Origin: CAVVSD01 sp963837655
GTDB taxonomy: Bacteria; Actinomycetota; Thermoleophilia; Solirubrobacterales; Solirubrobacteraceae
DNA: 64,000 nt
Assembly: GCA_963837655.1 (NCBI GenBank)
Contig: CAWIOK010000002.1
Location: 248,001-312,000, forward strand
Direction: 5' to 3'
Shown here: in pieces, positions 53,794-64,000 of the stretch
Layout: every line of letters begins with the position of its first letter
Position numbering within the stretch: position 1 is the stretch's first letter
Translations under genes and position numbers: made by a program
The notes under the pieces: model-generated
Seen by the model: the letters and a program-made list of their open reading frames with translations, nothing else
Databases searched by the model: none
Told to the model about the DNA's origin: nothing

Positions 53794-54768
53794 CTACCGG
53801 CCGCGACGGCGCGCGCGTTGAGACTCCTGGCGCGCGCGCCGCTCGGCCTGGCGTTCGGCGCGCTCGGCGCGCTGCGCCTCCAGATGCGCGTCGCGCTCGG
53901 CGCGCTCGCGATCCATCTGCGAGCTGCGCATCGCCCGCCAGGCGTCGCGGGCGTCGCGCACCGCGCCGGCTATCTCCCTGCGCGCGTCGTTCATGGCCCG
54001 CGCCGCCCCGGCGATCTGGCGGCCCTGGGCCACCACGTGCAGAGCGAGCAGGCCGTTCTCCAGGACGCGGGCCGCTCGGGCCACGTCGCTCCGGACCGCC
54101 TCCTGCAGTTCCGCGCCGGCGAGACCCTCCTCGGTGCGCCGGCCCACGGAGGACTCGCGCAGCTCCCACAGGCCCATGAGCGCGTGGGCGACGATCTGCG
54201 GCTCGGGATCGCGGGGATCGAGCTCGAGCTCCTGGGCCAGCTGCGTCGCGATCGCCGTGATGATCCGGCTCGTCATCGCTCGGCCCGCCGCGACGAGTTC
54301 CGGCGTTGAGGTGACGAGCTCGTCGAACGCCCGGAGCATCCAGACCGCCTCGGGCGGGACGCGGCCGTACCGCAGGCCCTCGTTGTGCATGTAGTCGACG
54401 ATGGCCTGGACCGGCGACGTCGTCGCGCCCCGATCGCGGAGCGCCGCGACGATGTCGGCGGTGATCTCCTCCTCGCGGTCGAAGACCAGCGACTCCTTCG
54501 TGGGGAAGTAGTTGTAGACGGTCTTCTCGGAGACTCCCACGGCTGCAGCGACGTCCGCCACCCGTACATGGTCGTAGCCGCGCTCGGCGAACATCCACGT
54601 CGCGGTGTCGGAGATCTGCTGCCGCGTCATCCGCTTCTTGTGCTCTCGGAGGCCCTCGTCGGGACCCCGCGGCAGCTGCAGGTCGCGCATCTCGCGCATC
54701 CACACGGCGGCTGCGTCGAACGCCCCTGGGGCGGGGATGGGCGACCGCGGGAGCTCGGGGCGCGTCAC
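53794..54768 (-). CDS. TetR-family regulator with long charged C-terminal tail
   Basis: 324 aa, about 120 longer than usual. The HTH (MTRQQISDTATWMFAERGYD, VADVAAAVGVSEKTVYNYFP) is preceded by ~45 extra residues, and a normal ligand domain follows. From about residue 260 a highly charged tail rich in Arg, Glu and Ala (RERAERDAHLEAQRAERAER) predicts a long helix or coiled coil. It starts at GTG 54768 and is divergent from a DrrAB-like exporter it probably represses. Confidence 0.87.
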   Translation of the reverse strand: MTRPELPRSPIPAPGAFDAAAVWMREMRDLQLPRGPDEGLREHKKRMTRQQISDTATWMFAERGYDHVRVADVAAAVGVSEKTVYNYFPTKESLVFDREEEITADIVAALRDRGATTSPVQAIVDYMHNEGLRYGRVPPEAVWMLRAFDELVTSTPELVAAGRAMTSRIITAIATQLAQELELDPRDPEPQIVAHALMGLWELRESSVGRRTEEGLAGAELQEAVRSDVARAARVLENGLLALHVVAQGRQIAGAARAMNDARREIAGAVRDARDAWRAMRSSQMDRERAERDAHLEAQRAERAERQAERRARQESQRARRRGR

Positions 54769-54803
54769 AGGAAGATCCTAGCAATCTACAGTTGCAGAAA
54801 TTT

Positions 54804-54816
54804 TACGGTGACTGTA
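54804..54816. promoter_or_regulatory. Candidate TetR operator upstream of ABC exporter
   Basis: TAC-G-GT-G-AC-T-GTA is an imperfect palindrome 12 bases before the exporter ATG, and TACAGT (54787-54792) pairs with ACTGTA (54811-54816) as a wider inverted repeat. The gap between the divergent genes is only 59 bases and AT-rich. Confidence 0.4.
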
Positions 54817-54827
54817 CGTTTATCGGC

Positions 54828-55820
54828 ATGCCCCCCAGCTCCCACCTTCCCGCCGTCGAGACGCGAGGGCTGACGAAGCGCTACGGCGACGTCGTCGCGG
54901 TCGACCGACTCGACCTGCGCGTGCATCCCGGATCCGTCGTGGCGCTCCTCGGACCCAACGGCGCCGGCAAGACGACCACCGTCCGCATGATCGCGACGCT
55001 CGTGAAGCCCACCTCGGGGACCGCGACCGTCGGCGGCCACGACGTCGTCGCCGATGGCGACGCCGTCCGCCGTCGCATCTCGCTCACCGGGCAGTTCGCT
55101 GCGCTCGACCCCAACCTCACTGGTCGGGAGAACCTGCGTCTCGTGGCCGCGTTGCGCGGCCACGACCGGGCCGCCGCTCGACGCGTCGGCGACGAGCTCA
55201 TCGAGCGCTTCGACGGCGGCGGCTTCGCCGACCGGACCATCGGCAAGGTCTCCGGCGGGCAGCGTCGCCGCATGGATCTCGCGGCGAGCCTCGTCCACCA
55301 GCCGTCGCTGCTCGTGCTCGACGAGCCGACGACCGGGCTGGACCCGCGCAGCCGCCAGATCGTGTGGGGCACCGTCCGCGACCTCGTCGCCAACGGCGTC
55401 ACGCTGCTGCTGACGACGCAGTACCTCGACGAGGCCGATGCTCTCGCCGACCGGATCGTCCTCATCGACCACGGCCGTCAGGTCGCGTCGGGGACGGCCG
55501 CCGAGCTCAAGCGGACGGTCGGCGCCCAGCGCATCGACATCGTCGCCGTCGACGCCGAGGGCCTGGAGATCCTGCGCTCCAGCCTCAGCGAGCGCTTCGA
55601 GGTGAGCGTCTCGCCCGAGCTCCGGACGCTGTCGATCCCGGCGCCGGGCGAGGTCGACGACCTCGCCGCTGTCACCGAGGCTGTGTCCGCGACCGGTGTG
55701 GCGGTCGACGAGCTCGCCCTGCGCCGTCCGAGCCTGGACGACGCGTTCCTCGCCCTCACCGGCCGCCCGCCCGCCCGCGAGGAGGGCGACGAACGAGTCC
55801 CCGCGGCCGAGGCCGCCTGA
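54828..55820 (+). CDS. ABC drug exporter ATPase (DrrA-like)
   Basis: 330 aa. Walker A LGPNGAGKTTT near residue 42, signature VSGGQRRRMDLAASLV near 142, Walker B LLVLDEPTTGLDPRSR near 163, TTQYLDEAD with the Q/H-loop variant near 197. The C-terminal segment (LALRRPSLDDAFLALTG) is the DrrA-type end. ATG 54828; the in-frame upstream start at 54792 lies in the operator. Exports a toxic or signalling compound with the permease that follows. Confidence 0.93.
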   Translation: MPPSSHLPAVETRGLTKRYGDVVAVDRLDLRVHPGSVVALLGPNGAGKTTTVRMIATLVKPTSGTATVGGHDVVADGDAVRRRISLTGQFAALDPNLTGRENLRLVAALRGHDRAAARRVGDELIERFDGGGFADRTIGKVSGGQRRRMDLAASLVHQPSLLVLDEPTTGLDPRSRQIVWGTVRDLVANGVTLLLTTQYLDEADALADRIVLIDHGRQVASGTAAELKRTVGAQRIDIVAVDAEGLEILRSSLSERFEVSVSPELRTLSIPAPGEVDDLAAVTEAVSATGVAVDELALRRPSLDDAFLALTGRPPAREEGDERVPAAEAA

Positions 55821-55834
55821 CCCGGAGCTTCTCC

Positions 55835-56650
55835 ATGCAGATCGCAACCCCTACGCGTCCCGCGCTCGTCCGGGAGGTGCGCGAGACGCTGCTGCTCGCT
55901 GGCCGCAGCCTGCGCACGATCCCGCGCGTCCCCGAGCGCCTGCTCGACGTGACGATCCAGCCGGTCGTCTTCATCGTGCTGTTCCTCTACGTGCTCGGCT
56001 CGGCCGTGCACGTGCCGGGGATGAGCTACACGGACTTCCTCCTGCCCGGCGTGATCGCGCAGCAGATCGCCTTCTCGGTCATCGGTGCCGGGACGGCCAC
56101 CGCGGTCGACATGCACGAGGGCGTCGTCGATCGCTTCCGCTCGCTGCCCATCGCGCGCATCTCGGTGGTGACGGGGCAGGTGCTCGGCCAGTTCTGCGAG
56201 GCGCTGCTCGGTGTGGTCGTCGTGACCGCGCTCGGGTTCGCGCTGGGCTGGAGCCCGGTCATGAGCTTCGGCGACGTGATCCTCGCGGTCGTCCTCGTCC
56301 TGTTCTCGCTCTTCGCGTTCATGTGGGCGGGGATCGTGCTCGGCCTGTCGTTCCGCTCGCCGGATGCCGTCCAGGGCATCGGCTTCACGGTCATGCTGCC
56401 GCTGACGTTCATGGCCGGCACGTTCGTGCCGATCGCGGGGATGGCCGCCGTGCCGCGCACGATCGCGGAGTGGAACCCGATCTCGCCGCTCGTCGCCGCG
56501 TTGCGCGAGCTGACGGGCGGCCCCCACAGCGCCGGCGGGTCGTGGCCGCTGGACCACCCGATCGCCGGGGCGTTCATCTGGTCGACGGTCATCCTGGCGA
56601 TCTGCGTGCCGATGGCGCTCGTGCGGTTCCGTCGCGTCACGGAGGGTTGA
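55835..56650 (+). CDS. ABC-2 permease (DrrB-like)
   Basis: 271 aa, six helices. VTIQPVVFIVLFLYVLGSAV, YTDFLLPGVIAQQIAFSVIG and DMHEGVVDRFRSLPIARISV are the characteristic DrrB/NodJ-type stretch, and MLPLTFMAGTFVPIAGM the penultimate helix. CGGAG precedes the ATG. It pairs with the ATPase 15 bases upstream. Confidence 0.92.
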   Translation: MQIATPTRPALVREVRETLLLAGRSLRTIPRVPERLLDVTIQPVVFIVLFLYVLGSAVHVPGMSYTDFLLPGVIAQQIAFSVIGAGTATAVDMHEGVVDRFRSLPIARISVVTGQVLGQFCEALLGVVVVTALGFALGWSPVMSFGDVILAVVLVLFSLFAFMWAGIVLGLSFRSPDAVQGIGFTVMLPLTFMAGTFVPIAGMAAVPRTIAEWNPISPLVAALRELTGGPHSAGGSWPLDHPIAGAFIWSTVILAICVPMALVRFRRVTEG

Positions 56651-56670
56651 GGCCGTCTAGGTTCGGCGCC

Positions 56671-57144
56671 ATGACCAAGCTTCCGCTGGAGGACCGGGCC
56701 GAGATCGAGGATCTCTACGCCCGTTACATGTGGGCGCTCGACACGGGCGACTCGCAGGGCTACGCCGCCTGCTTCACGCCTGACGCGCTCGTGTTCGAGG
56801 TGCAGCCGGACGGCTCGGTCACCAGCGGTCGCGCGCTGGCCTTCGTCGAGGAGGGCTACCACCAGGACCCGCACTTCGCGGGCCATCAGCACCGCCACGA
56901 CAACCTCGTCTACGCGCCCGATCCCCAGGGCCGCTCAGATCACTGGGAGATCCGCGCGTACGTCTTCGCGACGTACGCGCAGCGCAACGGCCCCGACGCC
57001 ACCGAGCACCCGTCGGCGGCGACGACCTGGGCCGGGCACTACGTCGACACGGTCGCGAAGATCGACGGTGACTGGCTCTTCGTCGAGCGCAACATCGCGC
57101 CCTGGACGGGTCAGCCCGGCGTCCGGCTCGAGGAGCGGATGTAG
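56671..57144 (+). CDS. SnoaL-like/NTF2-fold protein
   Basis: 157 aa cone-fold protein: EDRAEIEDLYARYMWALDTG, SQGYAACFTPDALVFEVQPD, RALAFVEEGYHQDPHFAGHQ, YVDTVAKIDGDWLFVERNIA. This is the SnoaL_4 layout of small isomerases, dehydratases and ring hydroxylating-like proteins. The Tyr/Asp/His residues in the pocket are present, but no substrate is known. It follows the exporter by 20 bases. Confidence 0.85.
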   Translation: MTKLPLEDRAEIEDLYARYMWALDTGDSQGYAACFTPDALVFEVQPDGSVTSGRALAFVEEGYHQDPHFAGHQHRHDNLVYAPDPQGRSDHWEIRAYVFATYAQRNGPDATEHPSAATTWAGHYVDTVAKIDGDWLFVERNIAPWTGQPGVRLEERM

Positions 57145-57151
57145 GCGGCCG

Positions 57152-58378
57152 TCAGCTCTCTGGGGATGCGTCGCTCAGCGACGCATCCCCGACTGAAGGC
57201 GAAGCCTTCAACAGCCAACCCGTGATGCGGTCGGGCACGCCGGCGAGCTCCTCCGACGCGCCACCGAACGAGAAGCGCACGAAGTCACGGCCGGACTCGC
57301 CGAACCCGCTGCCGCCGAGGCAGGCGATGCCGACCTCGTCCAGCAGCCGGGCGGCAACCGTGTCGCCGTCCATCCCGGTGCCGCGCACGGATGCGTACGC
57401 GTAGAACGCGCCGGTCGGCATCAGGCACTGGAACCCGGGCACGGCCTGGAGGCGCGGGACGAACCGGTCGCGCCGCGCGCGCAGCTCCTCGCGCATGGCC
57501 AGCGCGGCCGACTGGTCGCCGAGCAGCGCCTCGATCAGCGCGTGCTGGATGAAGGCCGCGGTACAGGAGACGGAGTTCACGACGAGCCGCTCGATCGCCG
57601 GCTTGATCGCCGGCGGCATGATGCCCCAGCCTGCCCGCCACCCGGTCATCGCGTAGGTCTTCGAGAGCCCGTCGAGGACGATCGTGCGCTCCATCATCCC
57701 GTCGACCTCGGTGATCGACGCGGGCGGCTCGTCGAGGAACGAGAGCCCCCGGTAGACCTCGTCGGTGAGCACCGTGCACCCGGGGTGGCGCAGGATCACC
57801 TCGGCGATGCGCTCGAGGTCCGCGCGCGGGAGCGTGCTGCCCGTCGGGTTGCCAGGGCTGTTGAGGATCACGAGCTTCGTCCTCGGGGTGATGAGCTCCT
57901 CGAGGTGCGCCGGGTCGAGGCGGTAGTCGTCCTCGATGGGCAGCACGTACGGCACGGCGACACCGCCGGCGAACTCCACCATCGACCGGTAGATCGGGAA
58001 GCTTGGGTCGGGGAGCACGACCTCGTCGCCCTGCCCGACGAGCGCGAGGATCGCGAAGAACATGATCGGCTTGGCGCCGGGGGTGATGACGACCTGATCG
58101 GGGTCGGCGCGAACCCCGCGCGTGGCCGTGAAGACGTCGGCGATCGCGGCGCGCGCCTCCGGGATGCCGGCGGACTGCACGTAGTGCGTGTGGCCCTCGC
58201 GCAGCGCCTTGACGGCTGCGTCGACGACGTTGGGCGGCGTGTCGAAGCCGGGCTCGCCGATCTCCAGGTGCACGATCGAGCGCCCGGTCGCCTCGAGCGC
58301 GCGGGCACGGGCGAGGACCTCGAAGGCGGTCTCCGTGCCCAGGCGAGACATACGGTCTGCGAGATCGACGGTCTGCAT
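57152..58378 (-). CDS. Class I/II aminotransferase
   Basis: 408 aa PLP enzyme. NSPGNPTGS near residue 175, TDEVYRGLSF near 205, and the Schiff-base Lys in SKTYAMTGWRAGWG near 239; FVRFSFGG near the end holds the substrate-carboxylate Arg. It resembles aspartate/alanine-type aminotransferases of branch I gamma. The last ~20 residues (LLKASPSVGDASLSDASPES) are encoded by two perfect hairpins (57162-57210), an unusual coding tail. Convergent with the SnoaL-like gene, eight bases apart. Confidence 0.93.
   Translation of the reverse strand: MQTVDLADRMSRLGTETAFEVLARARALEATGRSIVHLEIGEPGFDTPPNVVDAAVKALREGHTHYVQSAGIPEARAAIADVFTATRGVRADPDQVVITPGAKPIMFFAILALVGQGDEVVLPDPSFPIYRSMVEFAGGVAVPYVLPIEDDYRLDPAHLEELITPRTKLVILNSPGNPTGSTLPRADLERIAEVILRHPGCTVLTDEVYRGLSFLDEPPASITEVDGMMERTIVLDGLSKTYAMTGWRAGWGIMPPAIKPAIERLVVNSVSCTAAFIQHALIEALLGDQSAALAMREELRARRDRFVPRLQAVPGFQCLMPTGAFYAYASVRGTGMDGDTVAARLLDEVGIACLGGSGFGESGRDFVRFSFGGASEELAGVPDRITGWLLKASPSVGDASLSDASPES
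57162..57210. terminator. Tandem perfect hairpins at convergent gene ends
   Basis: GGGGATGCGTCGCT-C-AGCGACGCATCCCC (57162-57190) is a 14-base perfect stem, followed by TGAAGGC-GAA-GCCTTCA (57194-57210). They lie inside the 3' end of the aminotransferase coding region and just past the SnoaL-like stop, so they can end transcription from both sides. No U-run is obvious. Confidence 0.65.
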
Positions 58379-58479
58379 GGCGGGGACTCTAATGCGGCGG
58401 ATCGGGGCCTCCCCTGCTTGTCACACACTTGTGACAGTTGCGTCTGGTTCCGTGACGCGCCCCCGTCGACGCTCCCTCC

Positions 58480-59709
58480 ATGCCGAGCGCACGCTCCCAA
58501 CGCGGCCAGGGGACCATCGAGTACGTCGCGATCATCGCCCTCGTCGCGGTGGTGCTCGCCGCCGCGGTGGCCGGCGCATCCGTGCTGGCGCCCGGCGTCG
58601 CCAACGCCGTCGTCGGGCAGGTCCGCCACGCCCTGTGCATCGTCTCTGCGCACGTGTGCGCGCAGCAGGTCGCGCAACGCCCGTGCGTCGTGCGCACCGC
58701 GCGCGACGAGCGGCGCGAGGCGGTCTCGCTCGGATTCGTCGAGATCGGCTCCGGACGTGTGGTGCTGCGCGAACGGCTGTCTGACGGCACGCTGCGGCTG
58801 ACCGTCCTGCACCGCGGGCGCGCGGGGGTGACTGCCGGGTACGGGTCGAGCACACAGCTACGCGTCGGCGGCGTCGACATCGACGTCGGCGCGCACGCGC
58901 GGGGCACGATCGCGGGACTCGTCGGCGCGGGTCAGGTCTTCGAGGTCCGCACCGCCGCGGAGGCCGACGCGATCGTGCGGCGGCTGCGGGCCGACGGCTC
59001 GCCGACGCTCGACGCGGCGCGCCGGCTCGTCCGCCGCGGCGACCGCGGACCGGCACCGGACGCCACTCTCGTGGAGGGCGGCCTGGATGCGGGGGTCGAC
59101 TTCGAGCTCTCCGCCGGCAAGGCGAAGGCGGGCGCGAGCAGCGGGGGCGTCAACGTGCTCGGCCGCCGCGTCGACCGCAGGACGGGGGAGACGACGTGGT
59201 ACCTGCGCCTGGATCGTGAGCTGCCGGTGTTCGCCGACGCGTTGCTGGGCGACGCGTCCGGTGAGCTGGACGGCGACGCGCTGCTCGCCGTCACGCAGGA
59301 TCGCCGCGGCCACCTCGTCGAGCTGTCGGCGCTCGTCGGAGGGCACGGGCAGGCGGGCGCGTCGACCGTGACGGGCGCCGGTGCAGCCACCGGCGCGACG
59401 AGATGGGAGGCCGAAGCGCGGGTCGGTCTGGACGATCCGCAGGTCGCCGCCGCGCTGCGCGCGTGGCGGAGCTCCCCGGCGTCGGGCGATGCCGTGCTCG
59501 CCCTTGGCAGGGCGCTGCGCGACCGCGCCAGGCTCGACGTCCGGCGGTACGCGCGCGAGGCATCGTCCGACCGCGACGGCCTCGATGCGGGAACGGGCGT
59601 CCGCGCGGGCCTCGAGTGGGGGCGCGACAGGGAGGCGACGCGGCTGTTGAGCGCGGTCACGCGCCCACCGGGCGGATTGTGGGAGCGACGTCTGGACTGC
59701 GCGGGGTGA
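58480..59709 (+). CDS. TadE/Flp-pilin-like secreted protein with large C-terminal region
   Basis: 409 aa. The N-terminus SQRGQGTIEYVAIIALVAVV matches class III signal peptides of Flp pilins and TadE (prepilin peptidase site before GTIEYV, then one helix). The remaining ~370 residues are alanine/arginine-rich with LRVGGVDIDVGAHARGTIAG, WYLRLDRELPVFADALLG and GLDAGVDFELSAGKAKAG, and no known domain. No tad locus is in the window, so it may be a stand-alone surface protein using the prepilin route. Confidence 0.7.
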   Translation: MPSARSQRGQGTIEYVAIIALVAVVLAAAVAGASVLAPGVANAVVGQVRHALCIVSAHVCAQQVAQRPCVVRTARDERREAVSLGFVEIGSGRVVLRERLSDGTLRLTVLHRGRAGVTAGYGSSTQLRVGGVDIDVGAHARGTIAGLVGAGQVFEVRTAAEADAIVRRLRADGSPTLDAARRLVRRGDRGPAPDATLVEGGLDAGVDFELSAGKAKAGASSGGVNVLGRRVDRRTGETTWYLRLDRELPVFADALLGDASGELDGDALLAVTQDRRGHLVELSALVGGHGQAGASTVTGAGAATGATRWEAEARVGLDDPQVAAALRAWRSSPASGDAVLALGRALRDRARLDVRRYAREASSDRDGLDAGTGVRAGLEWGRDREATRLLSAVTRPPGGLWERRLDCAG

Positions 59710-59741
59710 TGTGATGCCGCGATGCGCGCCGGGCCCCGACC

Positions 59742-61139
59742 ATGAACGACCGCCATCGGCGCATGGTCGCCCTGCTCGTCGCCGGGTGCTTCTTCATGGA
59801 GATCCTGGACGCGACGATCGTCCTCACAGCGACGCCGAAGATCGCGGAGTCGCTGAAGGTCCCGGTGACGTCGACCGCGCTCATCATCACCGCGTACCTC
59901 GTGACGCTGGCGGTCCTCATCCCCGTCAGCGGTTGGCTCACGATCCGGTTCGGGGCGCGCCGGATCTTCCTCACGGCGATCGTGCTCTTCACGCTGGCGT
60001 CGCTGGGCTGCGCGCTGAGCACGAGCCTGGCCGAGCTCGTGGTCATGCGCGTCCTGCAGGGCGTGGGCGGGGCGATGATGGTGCCGGTCGGGCGCCTGGT
60101 CGTCCTGGCCGAGACGCCGAAGAGCGAGCTCCTGCGGACGATGGCGTTCATCGTCTGGCCTGCGCTCGTCGCGCCGGTGATCGCCCCGCTGGCCGGCGGC
60201 CTGCTCACGGAGTACGCGAGCTGGCGATGGATCTTCCTCATCAACATCCCGCTGGGGGTGCTCGCGTTCGGGTTCGCGTGGCGGTTGATCCAGTCACGCG
60301 CGTCCGGCACGGCGCCACCGCTGGACCTCGCCGGCTTCCTGCTGACCGGGACCGGGCTGGCCGCGCTCACCTACAGCGCGCACATCATCGCGGAGCCCTC
60401 GCCGTCGTGGCCGCTCGTGATCGTGCTCGGGGCGGCGTCGGCAGCCCTGCTCACCGCGGCGGCCTGGCACCTGCTGCGGACGCCGGCGCCGCTCGTGAAC
60501 CTGCGCGTGCTGCGCATACCGACGCTCGGCAACGCGATGGCCGGGAACATCTTCTTCTGGCTCGTCGTGGGTGCGATCCCGTTCCTGCTGACGCTCCTGT
60601 TCCAGGACCTGTTCGGATGGAGTCCGGTGAAGGCGGGCGCGGTCGTGATCGGCGTCTTCGTCGGCAACATCGCGATCAAGCCGTTCACGACCCCGCTGCT
60701 GAACCGCTTCGGGTTTCGCCCGGTACTCATCACGGCGACGATGCTCCTGGCCGTGACCGCGGTGCTCTCGGGCTTCCTCACCGCCGGGACGCCGATCCCG
60801 GTCATCGCGGTGCTGGTGGTGATCAGCGGCGCAGCTCGCTCGACCGGACTGACGGCCTACTCGACGATCGCGTTCAGCGACGTCCCGCCCGACCGGATGC
60901 GCGACGCGAACACCCTCGCGGCGACCGTCCAGCAACTCGGGTCGGGCCTGGGCATCGCGGCGGCGACGGTGGCGCTCCGGGCCGGTGTCCCGATCGGGGA
61001 CTGGCTGCCCGGCAATGCGGACGCGGGGACCGCCTACACCGTCGCGTTCGTCGGGCTGGCGATCGTCGGGCTCGGCGCGACGGTGGAGGCGTTCCGCATG
61101 CACCGCACGGCGGGGGATGTGCTGCGGGCCGGGCGGTAG
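59742..61139 (+). CDS. MFS drug transporter, DHA2-like
   Basis: 465 aa with about 12-14 helices. FMEILDATIVLTATPKIAES in helix 1, VSGWLTIRFGARRIFL is the motif A loop, RVLQGVGGAMMVPVGRLVVL and ASWRWIFLINIPLGVLAFG are typical of EmrB/HsrA-type multidrug exporters. ATG 59742. It stands alone after the TadE-like gene; the substrate is unknown. Confidence 0.92.
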   Translation: MNDRHRRMVALLVAGCFFMEILDATIVLTATPKIAESLKVPVTSTALIITAYLVTLAVLIPVSGWLTIRFGARRIFLTAIVLFTLASLGCALSTSLAELVVMRVLQGVGGAMMVPVGRLVVLAETPKSELLRTMAFIVWPALVAPVIAPLAGGLLTEYASWRWIFLINIPLGVLAFGFAWRLIQSRASGTAPPLDLAGFLLTGTGLAALTYSAHIIAEPSPSWPLVIVLGAASAALLTAAAWHLLRTPAPLVNLRVLRIPTLGNAMAGNIFFWLVVGAIPFLLTLLFQDLFGWSPVKAGAVVIGVFVGNIAIKPFTTPLLNRFGFRPVLITATMLLAVTAVLSGFLTAGTPIPVIAVLVVISGAARSTGLTAYSTIAFSDVPPDRMRDANTLAATVQQLGSGLGIAAATVALRAGVPIGDWLPGNADAGTAYTVAFVGLAIVGLGATVEAFRMHRTAGDVLRAGR

Positions 61140-61328
61140 GGGCGCAGTCCGGCTCGGGCGCTCGTGGAGTGCGGGCCGGTGCCGGAACTGACTACCACTG
61201 GAGCCAGGCATTCCGCCTGCACTCGCAGGCTCGCCCACTGCGCACCAGCGGCCACACCACGACTCCCGGGGCAACCCGCCCTCTTCATCCAACGGCCTCT
61301 GTGGGTGGCCTACAGAGACCGGTCGCCG

Positions 61329-61547
61329 TCAGCCCGCCGGCCGGTGATGCCTCATGTAGTGGTGCGAGGCCGCGACGTACGCGGCTACGGCGACGACGAA
61401 GATGACCAGGGCAGCCTCCCAGGACCACCAGACTCTGGCCGCGACGACGGGGACCCCGACCGCAAGCCACGCGCCGACCATGCGGGTGATCGCACCCCTG
61501 GCGCTGCGTTCCGCAAACGCATCTGCGACGCGCATGCCCGAGAACAT
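61329..61547 (-). CDS. Small two-helix membrane protein
   Basis: 72 aa. MVGAWLAVGVPVVAARVWW and ALVIFVVAVAAYVAASHHYM are two helices, with a short basic, His-rich tail (HHYMRHHRPAG). Start ATG 61547 or 61535. Unknown function; it is divergent from dnaE2. The 189 bases between it and the MFS gene hold nothing recognisable. Confidence 0.5.
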   Translation of the reverse strand: MFSGMRVADAFAERSARGAITRMVGAWLAVGVPVVAARVWWSWEAALVIFVVAVAAYVAASHHYMRHHRPAG

Positions 61548-61619
61548 AGCTACGCGAGCGCGGCTCAGAGCCTTCGCCGCCTGGTGTTCCGGGAGTGTTG
61601 TAACCAGCGGGATCGAATG

Positions 61620-61633
61620 GGAACATGTGTTCG
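61620..61633. promoter_or_regulatory. SOS box of dnaE2 (one mismatch)
   Basis: GGAAC-ATGT-GTTCG differs from the LexA consensus only in the first base. It ends one base before the dnaE2 ATG, so LexA would block initiation, and the transcript is likely leaderless. Confidence 0.8.
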
Positions 61634-61634
61634 T

Positions 61635-64000
<2,366 letters not shown>

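Overview
The window is very GC-rich with short intergenic gaps and many 4-base start/stop overlaps. It looks like an actinobacterium. The SOS operators have the form CGAAC-N4-GTTCG, an ImuB-DUF6504 pair and dnaE2 are present, the RNase P RNA is class A, and the one tRNA lacks an encoded CCA. Protein content points to the Thermoleophilia/Solirubrobacterales, but that is inference from style, not a database result. No phage, insertion sequence, integrase or CRISPR array was seen.

Layout. 1-7 kb: luciferase-like monooxygenase and a frameshifted class I glutamine amidotransferase, divergent from an APC permease - SDR - glutamine-synthetase-like ligase run that looks like an amine or polyamine gamma-glutamylation locus; then an SDR and a 1-Cys peroxiredoxin. 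7-16 kb: cupin and secreted peptidoglycan-binding protein; a GDPD - response regulator - histidine kinase operon in which the regulator carries an N-terminal LapA-like membrane module; a NarL-type two-component pair; a His-rich secreted peptide; a PadR/HAAS pair with a palindromic operator. 16-22 kb: membrane protein block (DedA, COG4705-like, UppP, DMT), a glycosyltransferase fused to a degenerate deacetylase-like domain, and an FTR1 iron permease with a palindrome at its start. 22-36 kb: a dense signalling region with five more response regulators, two of them with defective receivers, three histidine kinases, two ABC exporters, a PepSY-like gene and a CPBP protease. 36-41 kb: MsrA, acetyltransferase, a decayed stretch, and a divergent P450 / flavin-monooxygenase pair. 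41-46 kb: tRNA-Leu, lexA with a co-translated zinc-ribbon gene, an EamA transporter, rnpB, and an HTH-citrate-synthase-like protein divergent from a second citrate synthase. 46-52 kb: LLM-SCP2 fusion, methyltransferase, YCII / ECF sigma pair, imuB-DUF6504. 52-64 kb: SDR, a collapsed mmpL, TetR with a DrrAB-like ABC exporter, aminotransferase, TadE/Flp-like secreted protein, MFS pump, and dnaE2, which runs off the right edge.

The SOS genes lexA, imuB and dnaE2 each carry a LexA-type box and form one regulon across about 20 kb. The strongest biological leads are the membrane-module response regulator, the HTH-citrate synthase that has lost a catalytic His, the LexA-coupled zinc ribbon, and the fusions LLM-SCP2 and GT28-pseudo-deacetylase.

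A caution on sequence quality: at least seven genes or ends are put out of frame by what looks like one extra base, and four of these sit exactly on a GGATCC. These are more likely consensus errors than real gene loss, so frameshifted genes are described with their inferred correction.
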